Notes under the pieces: model-generated
Databases searched by the model: none
The model's input: the letters and a program-made list of their open reading frames with translations, nothing else
Told to the model about the DNA's origin: nothing
Position numbers and translations under genes: made by a program
In this document: piece by piece, positions 62,501-64,000 of the stretch
Layout: each line of letters begins with the position of its first letter
Position numbering within the stretch: the first letter of the stretch is position 1
NCBI GenBank assembly: GCA_002943765.1
Contig: PQWQ01000007.1
Span: 374,501-438,500 of the forward strand
Direction: 5' to 3'
Length of the DNA: 64,000 nucleotides
Source: Psoroptes ovis
Taxonomy: Eukaryota > Arthropoda > Arachnida > Sarcoptiformes > Psoroptidae

Positions 62501-63863
62501 ATGTTTCATGAATGTAATAATATGTAATATTGGGTAATAGAAATTGTAATTTCATTGTGTCTGTGTTGTTTAATAACTGCTGTTATGAAAAAAATAAAAT
62601 AATGACTGGTGTGTTATAAGCAACAACAACAACAACAGTGAATAGGTAACGAATATATCATATAACGATATTATTATTATTATTATTTAATATTAGGATG
62701 TCCAAAAAGTTTTTGTCGATTTTCCAATCTATTTCTACGATGTAACCGGCAAAAACTTTCCGGACAATCTAATATTTAATAATGACAATTTTCACCCAGA
62801 GAAATATAAAATAAAATAGATTTTCATTATTTATAACTTTATTGAAAATTATTATTATTATTAGAAGAATCACTAGAATAACTATACTTACATGGCTATT
62901 GTATTTATTCAATGTTTTACCATTATCATCATCCAGATCATTAATATTTAGTGTCGATTGTTTATTATTGGCATTATTATTGATAGCATTGTCATAATGG
63001 TGATCAGCATGATTCATTTTCAAATTATTTATTTTGGCATTTTTCGAAGATTTTTTCAATAATTTTTCAATGAATTTTCTCGTAGATTTCGCATTGATTT
63101 TATTCATATTTTTCCAATAATCATTTAAATTTTCAAATGAATTTTTTTGATTAAGATTTTTATTTTTATTCAATTTAAAATGATTATTAGATAATGATTT
63201 ATGCGCCATTGGTAATGATAATGGTGATGATTTATGATTATTATTATTATATTTTCGATATATATTTGAATCAACGAAATAATTTCCATTCAATTCTATA
63301 TAATAATAATTATTATTATAACAATCATTAATATTTTCATCACAATTTAAGGCTATAGAATTGTTTTTAATTTTATTTTTATTTTGTTTATAATTCAGTG
63401 GATTATTTCCATTATTAATATTATTGATAATAATATTTTCATCATCATCATCATCATAATCATCTTCATCAGTATCGATACTATTGTCATCGCCATCTTC
63501 ATCGTCTTCGACGATGTCTTGGTCGTCGTCGTAATCATCTTTATAATCTTTTTCATTATTATTATTGATATCATTCACAGTGATTATATGATCAAGATCG
63601 TCGTCGTCTTCATCGTTGTCGAAATCATTACTAAAATTATTATTTTGAGTATTAATATTATTTGTTATTTTCATACTTTTCATTCTGTTATTATTATCAT
63701 TGTTATTGATGATGAATGATGATGAATTCAATGATGTTTGTAATACTTTTTTAGTATTAGTAATATTCATTGTTATTTCAAAGCCAATAGTTGGATGAAA
63801 TAATAGTAGAAATATTATTGATAATATTGTAGAAATGAATATAATACAATTGAAATGATTCAT
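59165..63863 (-). CDS. SPOCK: testican-like proteoglycan core protein (SPOCK/Cow)
   Basis: Secreted extracellular-matrix protein of the SPARC superfamily; the Drosophila homologue Cow (Carrier of Wingless) is a heparan sulfate proteoglycan that binds Wingless. Four exons, 63,863-62,892, 61,667-60,044, 59,871-59,638 and 59,535-59,165, join in frame through GT/AG introns of 1,224, 172 and 102 bp, giving 1,066 residues. In order: signal peptide (about 1-28); Asn/Asp-rich region to about 360; cysteine cluster from 361; Kazal-like module about 581-632; SPARC-type EC domain about 744-863; thyroglobulin type-1 domain 869-943 with six Cys including CWC; acidic tail to 1,066 with an SG near the end as a possible glycosaminoglycan site. 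Vertebrate testicans are about 430-440 residues; the excess is low-complexity N-terminal and linker sequence. Gene order and orientation are convergent with Cut/CUX. Confidence 0.92.
59638..59871 (-). CDS. SPOCK: testican exon 3 (thyroglobulin type-1 domain)
   Basis: Starts after CATATAAG; the split codon gives Ser, followed by KPCLYHQKH. The Cys pattern is PC, then LPQC, VQC, FCWC and PIC, with NGNEIAGTRVFGRMP between the last two: a complete six-cysteine thyroglobulin type-1 repeat, the module found between the EC domain and the tail in all testicans. It ends at TGT G|GTAAGT in phase 1. An Asn-rich loop sits between the first two Cys. Confidence 0.92.
60044..61667 (-). CDS. SPOCK: testican exon 2 (Cys cluster, Kazal-like, SPARC EC domain)
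   Basis: Starts after CCACAG with KLTNKILKKSK. LCNEIVCNWNVEYC and a fourth Cys correspond to the cysteine cluster before the Kazal module of testicans. The Kazal-like module includes ICGTDNSTYSSMC, DYHNC and CFGFCPC. After a low-complexity linker, CSSDELRSMGDRLLDWF starts the EC domain. Two EF-hand-like loops follow (DIDHNYKLTTNE and DEDSNHLLTVYE), then WCSCF. It ends CGT T|GTAAGT in phase 1. Gln and Asn runs make up most of the middle. Confidence 0.93.
61668..62891 (-). other. testican intron 1
   Basis: 1,224 bp between a GTAAGT donor and a TGTCCACAG acceptor. Contains MITE copy 26 at 62,693-62,772 and an exon-like stretch at about 62,105-62,259, discussed in the findings. Confidence 0.65.
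62693..62772 (-). mobile_element. palindromic MITE, copy 26, in testican intron 1
   Basis: 80 bp, TA-flanked, starting TTAGGATGTCCAAAAAG and ending CCGGACAATCTAA. Reverse-type centre (CTACGATGTA). It lies 120 bp past the 5' splice site of testican intron 1, and is the only near-complete copy within the two gene bodies. Confidence 0.8.
62892..63863 (-). CDS. SPOCK: testican exon 1 (signal peptide and Asn/Asp-rich region)
   Basis: 324 residues from ATG (MNHFNCIIFISTILSIIFLL) to the CAT|GTAAGT donor, phase 0. The first 28 or so residues form a typical signal peptide. The remainder is Asp runs and Asn runs with a Lys-rich stretch, with no recognised domain. Its link to exon 2 rests on phase, strand, proximity and the need of a secreted protein for a signal peptide; transcript data would be required to prove it. 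Confidence 0.75.
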
Positions 63864-64000
63864 TTTGATGATTAGATTAGATTTTTGCTTTCTTATTTTT
63901 TAAGATTTTTCCTTCTTCTTTTCTCCAAAGATTTAATTTAAAGTTTTTTTTCTTTTGGTTATATGACTGAGGAAAATCATTCAAAAGTTCTGGAATATAA
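63864..64000 (-). other. 5' flank of testican start codon
   Basis: T-rich on the + strand (A-rich on the gene's own strand). The 5' UTR of testican begins here and continues outside the window; no promoter element can be named. Confidence 0.4.

Overview
The window is AT-rich eukaryotic DNA full of short tandem repeats (ATGA, GAT, ATT and CA runs). It carries parts of two conserved metazoan genes with short introns (57-172 bp) and one longer one. The encoded proteins are rich in Asn, Asp, Ser and Gln homopolymer runs. Small introns, low GC and these protein families fit an arthropod; a mite is my best guess, but that is inference from style and not from a diagnostic sequence.

Layout. Bases 1-48,735 contain no coding exon I can recognise. 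They hold simple repeats, several perfect hairpins and 25 copies of one short palindromic element of about 80 bp. The element has ~28-bp inverted arms beginning TTAGGTTGTCCGAAAAG, and most copies are flanked by TA dinucleotides, so it is a Tc1/mariner-type MITE. A purine-rich island at about 41.76-42.15 kb is the best promoter or 5' UTR candidate.

From about 48.7 to 54.48 kb on the + strand are the 3' exons of a Cut/CUX transcription factor: a coiled-coil segment, three CUT domains and a Cut-type homeodomain with His at position 50. Four introns join in phase. The 5' end is unresolved, and the long non-coding stretch upstream may be its first intron or its regulatory domain.

From 55.58 to 58.43 kb is a roughly 2.85-kb array of about 65 units of 44 bp, built as a mosaic of a few interchangeable half-unit variants and followed by one inverted partial unit. 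It lies between the 3' ends of two convergent genes.

From 59.17 to 63.86 kb on the - strand is a complete four-exon testican (SPOCK; Drosophila Cow) gene predicted to encode 1,066 residues. It has a signal peptide, a long Asn/Asp-rich N-terminal region, a follistatin/Kazal-like module, a SPARC-type calcium-binding domain, a thyroglobulin type-1 domain with all six cysteines, and an acidic tail. The reading frame is preserved across all three introns. Its intron 1 contains the 26th MITE, and two truncated MITE ends lie just past its stop codon.

The two genes have no evident functional link: one product is nuclear, the other secreted. The most unusual material is the MITE family (26 near-complete copies plus fragments in 64 kb) and the mosaic 44-bp satellite.
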